From: CBDFGQ01 sp965247295
GTDB taxonomy: Bacteria; Chloroflexota; Dehalococcoidia; Lucifugimonadales; JAGWBF01
Length of the DNA: 64,000 bases
Direction of reading: 5' to 3'
NCBI GenBank assembly: GCA_965247295.1
Contig: CBDFGQ010000003.1
Coordinates: 248,001 to 312,000 of the forward strand
Below, piece after piece: positions 9,118-16,945 of the stretch; positions within the stretch are counted from its first letter, which is position 1, and every line of letters begins with the position of its first letter. The notes beneath the pieces were generated by a model. The model saw only the letters and a list, made by a program, of their open reading frames with translations. It was not told where the DNA came from and ran no database searches. The translations under genes were made by a program, and so were the position numbers.

Positions 9118-9182
9118 GTCATTCTGAGCGGAGCGAAGAATCTCTGGGTTAGATTCTTCGTCGCTTCGCTCTTCAGAATGAC
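9118..9182. repeat. Palindromic intergenic repeat element (REP/MITE-like)
   Basis: An approximately 65-bp imperfect palindrome beginning GTCATTCTGAGCGGAGCGAA and ending in the reverse complement CTTCAGAATGAC. The inner arms AAGAATCT and AGATTCTT also pair, giving one long hairpin. Short palindromes with this GTCATTCTGAGCG...GAATGAC pattern are common dispersed repeats in bacterial genomes. It lies between the small minus-strand pair and the B-subunit gene. Confidence 0.65.
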
Positions 9183-9277
9183 GGCTCATCAGAATCATTT
9201 TGATACGGTACTGGTATCTCAGCCACATTATAGATTTTGACATCAGTATCAGTCTACGGCCGGATGTCGGGGGTGAC

Positions 9278-9943
9278 ATGGAAAGAGTGCGCCTCGACCG
9301 TGACGTTATCGCCATGCGGGTAGCTAAGGAGCTGCCCGACGGTGCTTATGTAAACCTGGGCATCGGCATACCCACCCTGGTCTCCAACTATATACCCGAG
9401 GGGCGGACCCTGGTCTTCCACAGCGAGAGCGGAGTCCTCAACTGCGGCCCCCTGGCCGAGGAGGGCCAGGAGGACGTGGACCTGATCAACGCAGGGGGCC
9501 AGTTCCTGGAGGCGGTACCAGGCATGTCCTTCTTCAGCTCCTCCGACGCCTTCGCCATGATCCGGGGCGGGCACATAGACGTCACTGTTCTGGGAGCCCT
9601 TCAGGTTTCCGAGCGGGGCGACCTGGCCAACTGGATGCTCCCGGAGCGGGGCGTGGGGAACATCGGGGGGGCCATGGACCTGGCCATGGGCGCCAGGCGG
9701 ATCATCGTCGCCATGGAGCACACCGACCGCCAGGACAGGCCCAAGATAGTGAAGGAGCTTTCCTATCCGCCCACCGGGAAAGACTGCGTAAGCCTCATTG
9801 TTACCGATATCGCCGTCATGGAGGTGACCGGGGACGGGCTGCTGCTGAAGGAGGTGGCGCCAGGCTGGAGGATGGAAGACGTACAGGCTCTGACGGAGGC
9901 CAGGCTTATGCCGTCGGCCGACCTGAAGGAGATCGAGCTATAG
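9278..9943 (+). CDS. Class I CoA-transferase, B (beta) subunit
   Basis: A 221-residue subunit B. Landmarks are ELPDGAYVNLGIGIPTLVSN near the N-terminus, VFHSESGVLNCGP with the catalytic Glu in S-E-S-G, DLINAGGQFLEAVPGMSFF and MIRGGHIDVTVLGALQVSE. It keeps the Glu that the B half of the upstream fusion has lost, so it can supply the active centre for the free A subunit (6521) or for the A half of the fusion. I chose ATG 9278, where similarity to the family begins, over an in-frame ATG at 9200 in the repeat-flanked leader. A GGGGGTG stretch precedes it. It is 655 bp from the fusion gene, with unrelated minus-strand small genes between. Confidence 0.87.
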   Translation: MERVRLDRDVIAMRVAKELPDGAYVNLGIGIPTLVSNYIPEGRTLVFHSESGVLNCGPLAEEGQEDVDLINAGGQFLEAVPGMSFFSSSDAFAMIRGGHIDVTVLGALQVSERGDLANWMLPERGVGNIGGAMDLAMGARRIIVAMEHTDRQDRPKIVKELSYPPTGKDCVSLIVTDIAVMEVTGDGLLLKEVAPGWRMEDVQALTEARLMPSADLKEIEL

Positions 9944-9949
9944 GTGGCC

Positions 9950-12535
9950 CTAGTAGCTTATCCAGAAGGTGGAGCTGGTCCCTTCCTTCAACACCTGGAT
10001 ATGGGCCGGGAAGGCGTCTTTTATCTCATCCAGGTGGGTTATCACGATGATCTTCTCGAAGTCTCCCTCTATGGCTCGGATCACGTCCAGTATCCTCTCC
10101 CGGCCGGCGGCGTCCTGGGTGCCGAAGCCCTCGTCTATGAAGAGGGTGGGAAGAGGGGCCCCTCTGCGGTGGGCCAGCACTTTGGATAGCGCGATCCTCA
10201 ACGCCAGGTTTATGCGGAAGGCCTCACCGCCGCTGAACAGCTCGTAGCTCCTGGGGCCCATCTCGTCGCTGATCTTTATCTCCAGCGTCTCGATGGGTTC
10301 CCCCTTACCGGTTCTGCGTTCCCGCTGGGTCTCCAACTTCATGTGCATGCGGTTGTCGGTCATCCTGCCCAGCAGGGCGTTGGCCTCTTCCTCCACTCTC
10401 GGCAGGACCGTCTCGATGAGCATCGCCTGGACTCCCCGCTTGCCAAAGGCCTCGGCCAGCTCCTGTGAGATGGCCTGTTCCTCTCTAATGGCCCGCAGGC
10501 TTGCTTCTACATCGGCCAACTCATTTTCCAGGGCCTCCACCCTTTTCAGCTGCCCCTCCAGTCCCACCTGCCGTCGGAAAAGCTCGGCCGACTGGGATTC
10601 CAGCTCCCGATAGACCAGGGCCGCCGCCGCCAGCTCCTCCTCCACTCGAGGCAGCTCAGTGACCTGGGACTCGATCTCCCGCTCCCGGACCGTGGAGGCC
10701 GAGAGGTCCTCCTGGCGCCGCGAGTACATCTGCTGCGCCCAGGCCAGGGACTCGCCTTCCCGCGGCAGGCCGGCGATCGCCTCCTCAAGACGCCTCTGGC
10801 GTTCCTCGAAGGGCCGAAGCTCCTGCATTTCGCCGTAGAGACGCCGGTGGGCCTCCTGGTCGTAGCCAAGGGACTCAACCTCGCCCTCCAGCTGGGCCAG
10901 CCGCTCCCGCTCTACATTCGCGTACGTACCCTGTTCAAGCCGGTCCCTCCCTTGGGCCAGCTCCTGCCTGGCCCGCTCCAGTTCCTCGGCTGCCAAGTGG
11001 GACTCCTTCAGCCGGCTCTCCAGGACGGCGATGTTCTTGTGGGCCTCGTCCTGACTGCGGCGCAACGCGGCCTCATGCTGGGGAAGGTCCCTGTCCAGGT
11101 CAATCTTCTCCAACTCCGCCGCGTTGAGGGCGCTCTCGTTCTGTCGGTACAGCCGCAACTTCTCTTCGATCTGGGTATTGTAGCCGTCTGACAAATGCTG
11201 AATCCCCTCGGGACCCACTTCGCCGTTGCAGAGAGGACAGCGTGCCCCCTCGTGGGAGTTCAGCACCAGGTTCAGCTTAGAACGAAGCTCTTGGCCCTCG
11301 GCCTTGAGCTGCTCGGCCGTGGCACCGATCTGCCCCATCCGTTCGGCCAGTTCATTAAGTTTCTGGTGCCTGTCAGTAATGGACAGCTCCTCGCCGGCAA
11401 GAGACTCGAGGCGCGCCCGCTCATCCTGCAGCTTTTCGTGGATGGTAGGGGTGGCCTCTACCCTGGGACAGAGCTCTACGTCGACGCGTCGCTGCTGCTG
11501 CGTGACCTGCTCCTCCAGCCTGACCCGAGCACCCTCAACGGCCCTCTCCAGGTCAGACTTTTGAGCGGTCTGGACATCGAACCGCTCCCTCTTACTGTTA
11601 AGCTCCTCATAGCGGCGTCCCATCTGTTGGTACCGGGCCGTGCCCGCTTGGATAGCATCTTTCTCGCGTATCAGGGCCTCATAGACTGCGATGCGCTCCT
11701 GGCGGGCACCCACTTCCTTCTGGAGTCCCGAAATGTCCGCCTCGATGACGGGCACCTGAGACCTGATATGCGCTAGTTCTTCCCCTATTCGCCTTAGGTC
11801 CTCCGCTTTCGTCTTCAGGACACCCAGCTTCTCCTGGCTGGTCTCCAGCCGGCTCGTGGCCCGCGTGAGTTCACGGTTGACCACCTCAAGCTCAGCGGAG
11901 TAGCCATCCCGGCGGGACACCTCGAGTTGCATCCTCTCCAAGTCCCGCTCTACCCCGGCGGCGGCGGCCCTCTTCTCGTCGGCGACACCCTTCGCCCGCT
12001 CCTGGAGCCGGTCGTAGTAGCCGAGGCCCAGGATCCTGGCAAGGACCTCTTTGCGCTCTCCTGGCCTCTTGTTGGTGAACTCATCGGCGCGGCCCTGCAC
12101 GAGGAAGGCGCTGTTGATAAAGGTGTCATAGTCCATGCCGGTAACCTGGTCTATCCTGTCCTGGGTCTCCCGCATCGAGTTGCCGGTGATAGGGCGGTAG
12201 TCTGCACCGCTGTGTACCTGAAACTGCAGGTCACTGGCACCCTGGCGCCTCCGTCCCGTCCCCCTGGAGTGTCGGCGCACGACCCTGTATCGGGCTTCAC
12301 GGGCCTGGAACTCCAGGTCCACCAGCATGTCAACGGACCCGTAGTGGATCAGCTCATCGTGCCCCCTGCTCCGGGCCCTGCCCCACAGGACCCAGGTTAT
12401 GGCATCCAGGAGGGCCGACTTTCCGTGGCCATTCTGTCCCCAGAGGCAGGCCACGTGAATGCCCGACAGGTCCAGGACAGGCGCACTCTCCCCGTAGCAA
12501 AGGAAGTTCTTCAGACTCAGCTTAAGGGGGATCAT
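9950..12535 (-). CDS. sbcC: SbcC/Rad50-type SMC nuclease ATPase
   Basis: An 861-residue ATPase of the Rad50/SbcC group, the ATP-driven arm of the Mre11-Rad50/SbcCD nuclease that processes DNA ends and hairpins. From the N-terminus: Walker A GQNGHGKS (residues 33-40), a Q-loop region FLVQGRADEFTNKRPGERKE, a long heptad-rich coiled coil, the zinc hook CPLC (433-436) at its tip, a second coiled coil, the ABC signature ELFSGGEAFRINLALRIAL, Walker B LPTLFIDEGFGTQ and the H-loop IVITHLDE. The start at 12535 (MIPLKLSLKNF) puts the first beta strand right after Met; an in-frame ATG at 12598 adds 21 unconserved residues. No sbcD/mre11 gene lies next to it in this window, which is unusual because the two are normally one operon. 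Confidence 0.9.
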   Translation of the reverse strand: MIPLKLSLKNFLCYGESAPVLDLSGIHVACLWGQNGHGKSALLDAITWVLWGRARSRGHDELIHYGSVDMLVDLEFQAREARYRVVRRHSRGTGRRRQGASDLQFQVHSGADYRPITGNSMRETQDRIDQVTGMDYDTFINSAFLVQGRADEFTNKRPGERKEVLARILGLGYYDRLQERAKGVADEKRAAAAGVERDLERMQLEVSRRDGYSAELEVVNRELTRATSRLETSQEKLGVLKTKAEDLRRIGEELAHIRSQVPVIEADISGLQKEVGARQERIAVYEALIREKDAIQAGTARYQQMGRRYEELNSKRERFDVQTAQKSDLERAVEGARVRLEEQVTQQQRRVDVELCPRVEATPTIHEKLQDERARLESLAGEELSITDRHQKLNELAERMGQIGATAEQLKAEGQELRSKLNLVLNSHEGARCPLCNGEVGPEGIQHLSDGYNTQIEEKLRLYRQNESALNAAELEKIDLDRDLPQHEAALRRSQDEAHKNIAVLESRLKESHLAAEELERARQELAQGRDRLEQGTYANVERERLAQLEGEVESLGYDQEAHRRLYGEMQELRPFEERQRRLEEAIAGLPREGESLAWAQQMYSRRQEDLSASTVREREIESQVTELPRVEEELAAAALVYRELESQSAELFRRQVGLEGQLKRVEALENELADVEASLRAIREEQAISQELAEAFGKRGVQAMLIETVLPRVEEEANALLGRMTDNRMHMKLETQRERRTGKGEPIETLEIKISDEMGPRSYELFSGGEAFRINLALRIALSKVLAHRRGAPLPTLFIDEGFGTQDAAGRERILDVIRAIEGDFEKIIVITHLDEIKDAFPAHIQVLKEGTSSTFWISY

Positions 12536-12681
12536 GATATCATCTCGCCACCCGCTAACATCGCTGTCCATTCTACTACAAACCCCGCGTCTCCTCACGA
12601 TCCTGACCGTGAGGGCGAACAGCGGCGGGGAGCTGAGGTCTCAGATCCAACACAGGCACCGCTCCGATGGCGCCGCGCCCA

Positions 12682-12725
12682 ATAAGAAGGGGCCCCGGTG
12701 CATTCGCATCGGGGCCCCTTCTTAT
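12682..12725 (-). terminator. Rho-independent terminator of groESL
   Basis: A 15-bp perfect inverted repeat (arms 12682-12696 and 12711-12725, core AAGGGGCCCC) about 29 bp past the groEL stop. The GC-rich stem carries A- and T-rich ends on both sides, so it can act bidirectionally. It separates groEL from the sbcC-like gene. Confidence 0.8.
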
Positions 12726-12753
12726 CCCTAGGACTAGCCGGTTCCCACTGCCT

Positions 12754-14370
12754 CTAGTACTCCATGGGCGGCATGGGCGGCCCGGCTGCCTCCTTCGCGG
12801 GTATCTCCGTTATCATCGACTCCGTGGTCAGCACCATACCAGCCACGCTGGCCGCGTTCTGCAGCGCGGACCGCGTCACCTTCACTGGGTCCACTATACC
12901 CTGCTTCAGCATCTGGGCGTACTCACCTATCTCGGCGTCGTATCCATAGTCGTCGGCGTGCTGCCTCACTGCCTCCAGCACCACCGCTCCCTCCTGCCCA
13001 GAGTTCTGCACGATGAGCCGCAACGGCACCTCCAGGCTCTTCTTGATGACGCCGACACCCACCGCCTCATCTCCCGCCAGCTTCAGGTTATCCAGCGCCC
13101 TCTGCGCCCTCACCAGCGCCACACCACCTCCCGGCACTATCCCCTCCTCTACTGCCGCACGCGTCGCCGACAGCGCGTCCTCCACTCGTCCCTTCCGCTC
13201 CTTCAACTCTATCTCAGAGGCCGCTCCCACCTTTATCACCGCCACCCCTCCCGACAGCTTGGCCATCCGCTCCTGCAGCTTCTCCCGGTCAAACTCAGAG
13301 GTCGTGTCCTCGATCTGGGTCTTTAGCTGGTTGATTCGTCCCTTGATGGCCTCCTCCGATCCCTTCCCCTCAACGAAGGTGGTCTCGTCCTTGGTCACCG
13401 TCACTCGACGCGCCTCTCCCATGTCCACGATGGTCGCCGAGTCCAGCTTACGACCCGTCTCCTCACTTATCACCGTTCCACCCGTCAGTATCGCTATGTC
13501 CTCCAGCATCGCCTTCCGTCGGTCCCCAAACCCCGGCGCCTTCACCGCCAGACAGTTCAGCGTACCCCTCATCTTGTTCACCACCAGCGTCGCCAACGCC
13601 TCCCCCTCCACGTCCTCCGCTATCAGCACCACGTTCTTCTTCCCCACCTGCAACAGCTTCTCCAGCGTCGGCAGGATGTCCGACACCGCCGATACCTTCT
13701 TGTCCGTTATTATTATGTGGGGCTGCTCCAGCACCGCCTCCATCCGCTCCGCGTTGGTTATGAAGTAGGGCGAGATGTATCCACGGTCTACCTGCATCCC
13801 CTCCACGTACTCGGTCTCGTCCTCCAACCCCTTGGACTCCTCCACCGTTATCACCCCGTCCTTACCCACCTTCTCCATCGCGTCCGCTATGGTGTCACCT
13901 ATCTCGGTCTCGTGGGCCGACAACGCCGCCACCTGGGCGATCTGGTCCCGGCTATCCACAGACGTGGACATCCCCTTCAGCTCCTTCACCACCGCCTCCA
14001 CCCCCCGGTCTATCCCTCGCTTCAACGCCATCGGGTTCGCTCCAGCCGCCACGTTCTTGAACCCATCGGTTATTATCGACTGGGCCAGCACCACCGACGT
14101 GGTGGTACCGTCTCCCGCCGCATCGTTGGTCTTGCTCGCCGTCTCCTTAAGGAGCTGCGCCCCCATGTTCTCGAAGGGCTCCGGCAGCTCTATCTCCTTC
14201 GCTATCGTCACCCCGTCGCTGCATACCTGCGGCGGACCAAATTTCTTGTCCAGTATCACGTTCCTACCCTTGGGACCCAACGTGATCTTTACCGTGTCCG
14301 CCAGTATGTCGATGCCCACCTTCAGACTCCTACGGGCATCCTCCGAATACGTAAGTTGCTTGCCTGCCAT
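12754..14370 (-). CDS. groL: Chaperonin GroEL (Hsp60)
   Basis: A 538-residue group I chaperonin of normal length that forms the ATP-driven folding cage with GroES. The N-terminal block KVGIDILADTVKITLGPKGR, the ATP-site motif AAGDGTTTSVVLAQSI and the equatorial GGVAVIKVGA are all intact. The C-terminus ends in GPPMPPMEY rather than the flexible GGM repeats of proteobacterial GroEL. The ATG at 14370 follows GGGAGG. It is 11 bp after groES and shares the promoter and CIRCE operator at 14715-14780. Confidence 0.98.
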   Translation of the reverse strand: MAGKQLTYSEDARRSLKVGIDILADTVKITLGPKGRNVILDKKFGPPQVCSDGVTIAKEIELPEPFENMGAQLLKETASKTNDAAGDGTTTSVVLAQSIITDGFKNVAAGANPMALKRGIDRGVEAVVKELKGMSTSVDSRDQIAQVAALSAHETEIGDTIADAMEKVGKDGVITVEESKGLEDETEYVEGMQVDRGYISPYFITNAERMEAVLEQPHIIITDKKVSAVSDILPTLEKLLQVGKKNVVLIAEDVEGEALATLVVNKMRGTLNCLAVKAPGFGDRRKAMLEDIAILTGGTVISEETGRKLDSATIVDMGEARRVTVTKDETTFVEGKGSEEAIKGRINQLKTQIEDTTSEFDREKLQERMAKLSGGVAVIKVGAASEIELKERKGRVEDALSATRAAVEEGIVPGGGVALVRAQRALDNLKLAGDEAVGVGVIKKSLEVPLRLIVQNSGQEGAVVLEAVRQHADDYGYDAEIGEYAQMLKQGIVDPVKVTRSALQNAASVAGMVLTTESMITEIPAKEAAGPPMPPMEY

Positions 14371-14381
14371 TCCTTCCCTCC

Positions 14382-14678
14382 CTACTTGTTTATCTTCGCC
14401 AGTATGTCGCTCTCCCTCAGTATCAGGTACTCCTCATCCTCCACCTTGTACTCCGTACCAGCGTACTTGGAGTAGATCACACGGTCCCCAGCCTTCACCT
14501 CCATTGGCACACGCCCCTTCCCATCCTCCGTCGCCCGACCGGGTCCCGCCTCCACTATCTCTCCCTCCTGGGGCTTCTCCTTGGCCGTGTCCGGCAGAAT
14601 TAAACCAGAGGCCGTCGTCTCCTCTTTCTCTATCGGCCTCACTATCACTCTCTCCCCCAAAGGCACAAAGTCTACCAA
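14382..14678 (-). CDS. groS: Co-chaperonin GroES (Hsp10)
   Basis: A 98-residue co-chaperonin, the heptameric lid of GroEL. It contains PLGERVIVRPIEKEETTASG (roof strand and mobile loop), LPDTAKEKPQEGEIVEAGPG and GDRVIYSKYAGTE. The start is TTG at 14676-14678 behind AAGGAG, giving VDFVPLGERV. It heads the groESL operon. Confidence 0.97.
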   Translation of the reverse strand: MVDFVPLGERVIVRPIEKEETTASGLILPDTAKEKPQEGEIVEAGPGRATEDGKGRVPMEVKAGDRVIYSKYAGTEYKVEDEEYLILRESDILAKINK

Positions 14679-14714
14679 TCTTCTCTCCTTAATCCAGGTA
14701 ATTTTCGCTTGGAT

Positions 14715-14741
14715 TTAGCACTCATGGTCCAAGAGTGCTAA
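14715..14741 (-). promoter_or_regulatory. CIRCE operator (HrcA binding site)
   Basis: A perfect consensus CIRCE element: TTAGCACTC, nine bases, GAGTGCTAA. It lies 37 bp upstream of the groES start and just downstream of the -10 box, the position where HrcA repressor blocks transcription. HrcA itself is not in the window. Heat-inducible control of groESL follows from this element. Confidence 0.97.
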
Positions 14742-14751
14742 GACGCCCAAT

Positions 14752-14780
14752 ATGGTAAACTACCCACATTACCTTGTCAA
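14752..14780 (-). promoter_or_regulatory. Sigma-70 type promoter of groESL
   Basis: On the minus strand, a TTGACA -35 box (14775-14780) and a TACCAT -10 box (14752-14757) are 17 bp apart. Initiation would fall near 14745, at the edge of the CIRCE element. Confidence 0.8.
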
Positions 14781-14846
14781 GAGAGAGGTGACCTGCCTCC
14801 CACCGAGGGAGCACTATTCCAACGGACCGGCCTGCGTGGGACAGAC

Positions 14847-15629
14847 ATGGAACACGAGACGCTAAAGTACTCCACGAGACCGCCTCTAGCGTTCATCACA
14901 CTGGACCGGCCCCGGGCGTCCAACCGAGTAAACCTGACCATGGCCATCGAGCTAAAGCAGGTCTGCCAGAGGTTGCGCCAGGATGAGGGGGTCCGGGTGG
15001 GCATCCTTACGGGCAGGGGCCGGGCATTCTCCGTGGGCCGGGAACGCCTTGACTCCCCCCGGGATGCCGGGAACGGGTATGCTCCAGACCAGTGGCTGGA
15101 GCTTCACCGCGCCGCCTCCGCACTGGCGGAGGTGGAGATTCCCCTCATCGCCGCCATAAACGGTGACGCCATAGACCACGGCCTGGAGCTGGCTCTGGCC
15201 TGCGACATTCGCATCGCCGCCGGCAGCGCCAGAATCGGCGTTACCGACCTGTCCAAGGGGGTTGTGCCATGGGACGGCGCCACCCAACGGCTGCCCAGGC
15301 TGATAGGCAGGGCCAGGGCCCTGGAGATGCTCCTCACTTCGCGGTTGATGCAGGCCGAGGAGGCGTGCCGTGCAGGACTGGTAACCATGGTGATGGACCC
15401 AGCAGACCTTCTGAAAGGCGCGGAGAAGTTGGCACTGGATGTGGCATCCAGTGCCCCCATCGCGGCCCGATACGCCAAGGAGGCGGTGTTGAAGGGGCAT
15501 GAGATGACGCTCGAGCAGGGGTTGAGACTGGAGGCAGACCTGAACCTTGTTCTACAGAGCACGTCGGACCGAGAGGAGGGGATCCGCTCATTTCTGGAGA
15601 AGCGCGCTCCGACGTTCAGAGGGCAATGA
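14847..15629 (+). CDS. Enoyl-CoA hydratase/isomerase family protein with altered active site
   Basis: A 260-residue crotonase-fold protein. The fold is recognisable from VGILTGRGRAFSVG, INGDAIDHGLELALACDIRIA and the C-terminal helices. The residues that normally do the chemistry have changed: the oxyanion-hole glycine run (usually G-G-G before x-E) reads D-H-G, and the second catalytic Glu position (usually P-E in FGxPE) reads T-D in RIGVTDLSKG. The first Glu, in GLELALACD, is kept. It may therefore catalyse another crotonase-type reaction (isomerase, hydrolase) rather than hydration. It is the first gene of a plus-strand run with a PHP protein, a second crotonase and an acyl-CoA ligase. Confidence 0.85.
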   Translation: MEHETLKYSTRPPLAFITLDRPRASNRVNLTMAIELKQVCQRLRQDEGVRVGILTGRGRAFSVGRERLDSPRDAGNGYAPDQWLELHRAASALAEVEIPLIAAINGDAIDHGLELALACDIRIAAGSARIGVTDLSKGVVPWDGATQRLPRLIGRARALEMLLTSRLMQAEEACRAGLVTMVMDPADLLKGAEKLALDVASSAPIAARYAKEAVLKGHEMTLEQGLRLEADLNLVLQSTSDREEGIRSFLEKRAPTFRGQ

Positions 15630-15677
15630 CGGGCATCGGGGGAATATGTTCAGTCTGGACGGCTAACGAGGCCAACG

Positions 15678-16220
15678 TTGAAAGTTAAGCTGGACCTCCA
15701 CACCCACGTCTGGGAGGCCACCGGGTTCTCGCCGCCGAGTCGGGAGGTGGTGAAGCAGGTGATACGGCAGGTCAGGTCCAGGGGCATCAACGGGCTGGCC
15801 ATTACCGACCACGATCAGAAGGAGTACGCCTTCGCCTTCAGGGAGCTGCTGGAGGAACATTTCCCCGGCCAGATGATCGTCATACCCGGCTGGGAAGTAA
15901 GCGTTAGGCCGGCGCAGAGCCCCTTCGACGAATACCACCTTTCAGAGCTTTTCCTGCCCGGAGGACGGGTGCTGCGCTGTTACTGCCACCCCGGCTACTA
16001 CACTCCCCGCATCGTCCTGGAGGATAATATTCACGCCATAGAGGTGGCCAACTCCAACCACAACTGGCACATACCCACGGAACGAGTGGAGCGGTTGGCT
16101 CGGGAGCATGACCTGCTTCTGCTGAGCGTCAGCGACGCCCACAGCCTGGACGACATAGGAAACAGCTATACCGAGATAGAGATGGGGGAGCTTTGCCGCC
16201 AGGCCTCCTCCCTGCCCTGA
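15678..16220 (+). CDS. PHP-domain phosphoesterase-like protein
   Basis: A 180-residue PHP domain, a metal-dependent phosphoesterase fold. The metal-binding motifs appear in order: LDLHTHVW (residues 5-12), GLAITDHDQ, a central Glu in PGWEVSV, RCYCHPGYY and SVSDAHSLDDIG. The start is TTG at 15678, 48 bp after the crotonase stop; no strong ribosome site is visible. The family hydrolyses phosphate esters of nucleotides, sugars or histidinol; the substrate here is unknown. The next gene begins 8 bp downstream. Confidence 0.75.
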   Translation: MKVKLDLHTHVWEATGFSPPSREVVKQVIRQVRSRGINGLAITDHDQKEYAFAFRELLEEHFPGQMIVIPGWEVSVRPAQSPFDEYHLSELFLPGGRVLRCYCHPGYYTPRIVLEDNIHAIEVANSNHNWHIPTERVERLAREHDLLLLSVSDAHSLDDIGNSYTEIEMGELCRQASSLP

Positions 16221-16228
16221 GGAACCAG

Positions 16229-16945
16229 ATGGACAGCTTCTCGACAGTGACATATCGAAACGCAGACGGGATAGGCTGGGTCGCGCTAAACCGCCCGGGG
16301 GTGCTCAACGCCTACAACATGGAGATGCGGGACGAACTTTTCCAGGTGCTGGAAGCCGTGAGAGACGACCCGGAGGTCGGGGCCTTGGTCCTGCAAGGGG
16401 AGGGGCGGGCCTTCTGCGCCGGGGCTGACCTGAGTGAGTTTGGCAAGGCGCCCTCGCTGACCATCGCCAGGTCCGTGAGATGGGAGCGGGACGTTTGGGG
16501 CGCCTTCCTGAGCATCACCAAGCCAACCATCGCCTGTATTCACGGCTACTGTCTGGGCTCGGGGCTGGAGATGGCCCTCCTGTGCGATATCCGAATAGCC
16601 TCACCGGACGCCGTCTTCGGGATGCCCGAGGTGGCCCTTGGTATGATCCCGGCCGCGGGAGGCACCCAGACCCTGCCCCGCACCCTGGGGGTCCCCAGAG
16701 CGCTGGAGTTGCTGCTGACACGGAAGCGAATCGCCGCCGATGAGGCCCTTGGTATGGGACTCGTGACCGAAGTGGTGGAGAGGGAGGCCCTGAAATCGGA
16801 GGCGGAAAGGATGGCCAGGAGACTCCTCGGAATGAAAGGGGAGGCTGTGAGGGCCCTCAAGGAGGCCGTGTGGCGGGGCACGGACATGCCCCTGGACAGG
16901 GCCCTGGAGTTGGAAGCCAGGCTGGCGCTGAGGGCCATGCCGTGA
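16229..16945 (+). CDS. Enoyl-CoA hydratase/isomerase family protein
   Basis: A 238-residue crotonase with an intact active site: the oxyanion-hole segment AFCAGADLSEF, the first Glu in LGSGLEMALLCDIRIA, and the second Glu in FGMPEVALGMIPAAGGTQ. Hydration of trans-2-enoyl-CoA thioesters in beta-oxidation-like pathways is the expected reaction. The ATG at 16229 follows GAGGA; an upstream in-frame ATG (16193) would overlap the PHP gene. Its stop overlaps the GTG of the acyl-CoA ligase (GTGA), so the pair is coupled. Confidence 0.9.
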   Translation: MDSFSTVTYRNADGIGWVALNRPGVLNAYNMEMRDELFQVLEAVRDDPEVGALVLQGEGRAFCAGADLSEFGKAPSLTIARSVRWERDVWGAFLSITKPTIACIHGYCLGSGLEMALLCDIRIASPDAVFGMPEVALGMIPAAGGTQTLPRTLGVPRALELLLTRKRIAADEALGMGLVTEVVEREALKSEAERMARRLLGMKGEAVRALKEAVWRGTDMPLDRALELEARLALRAMP

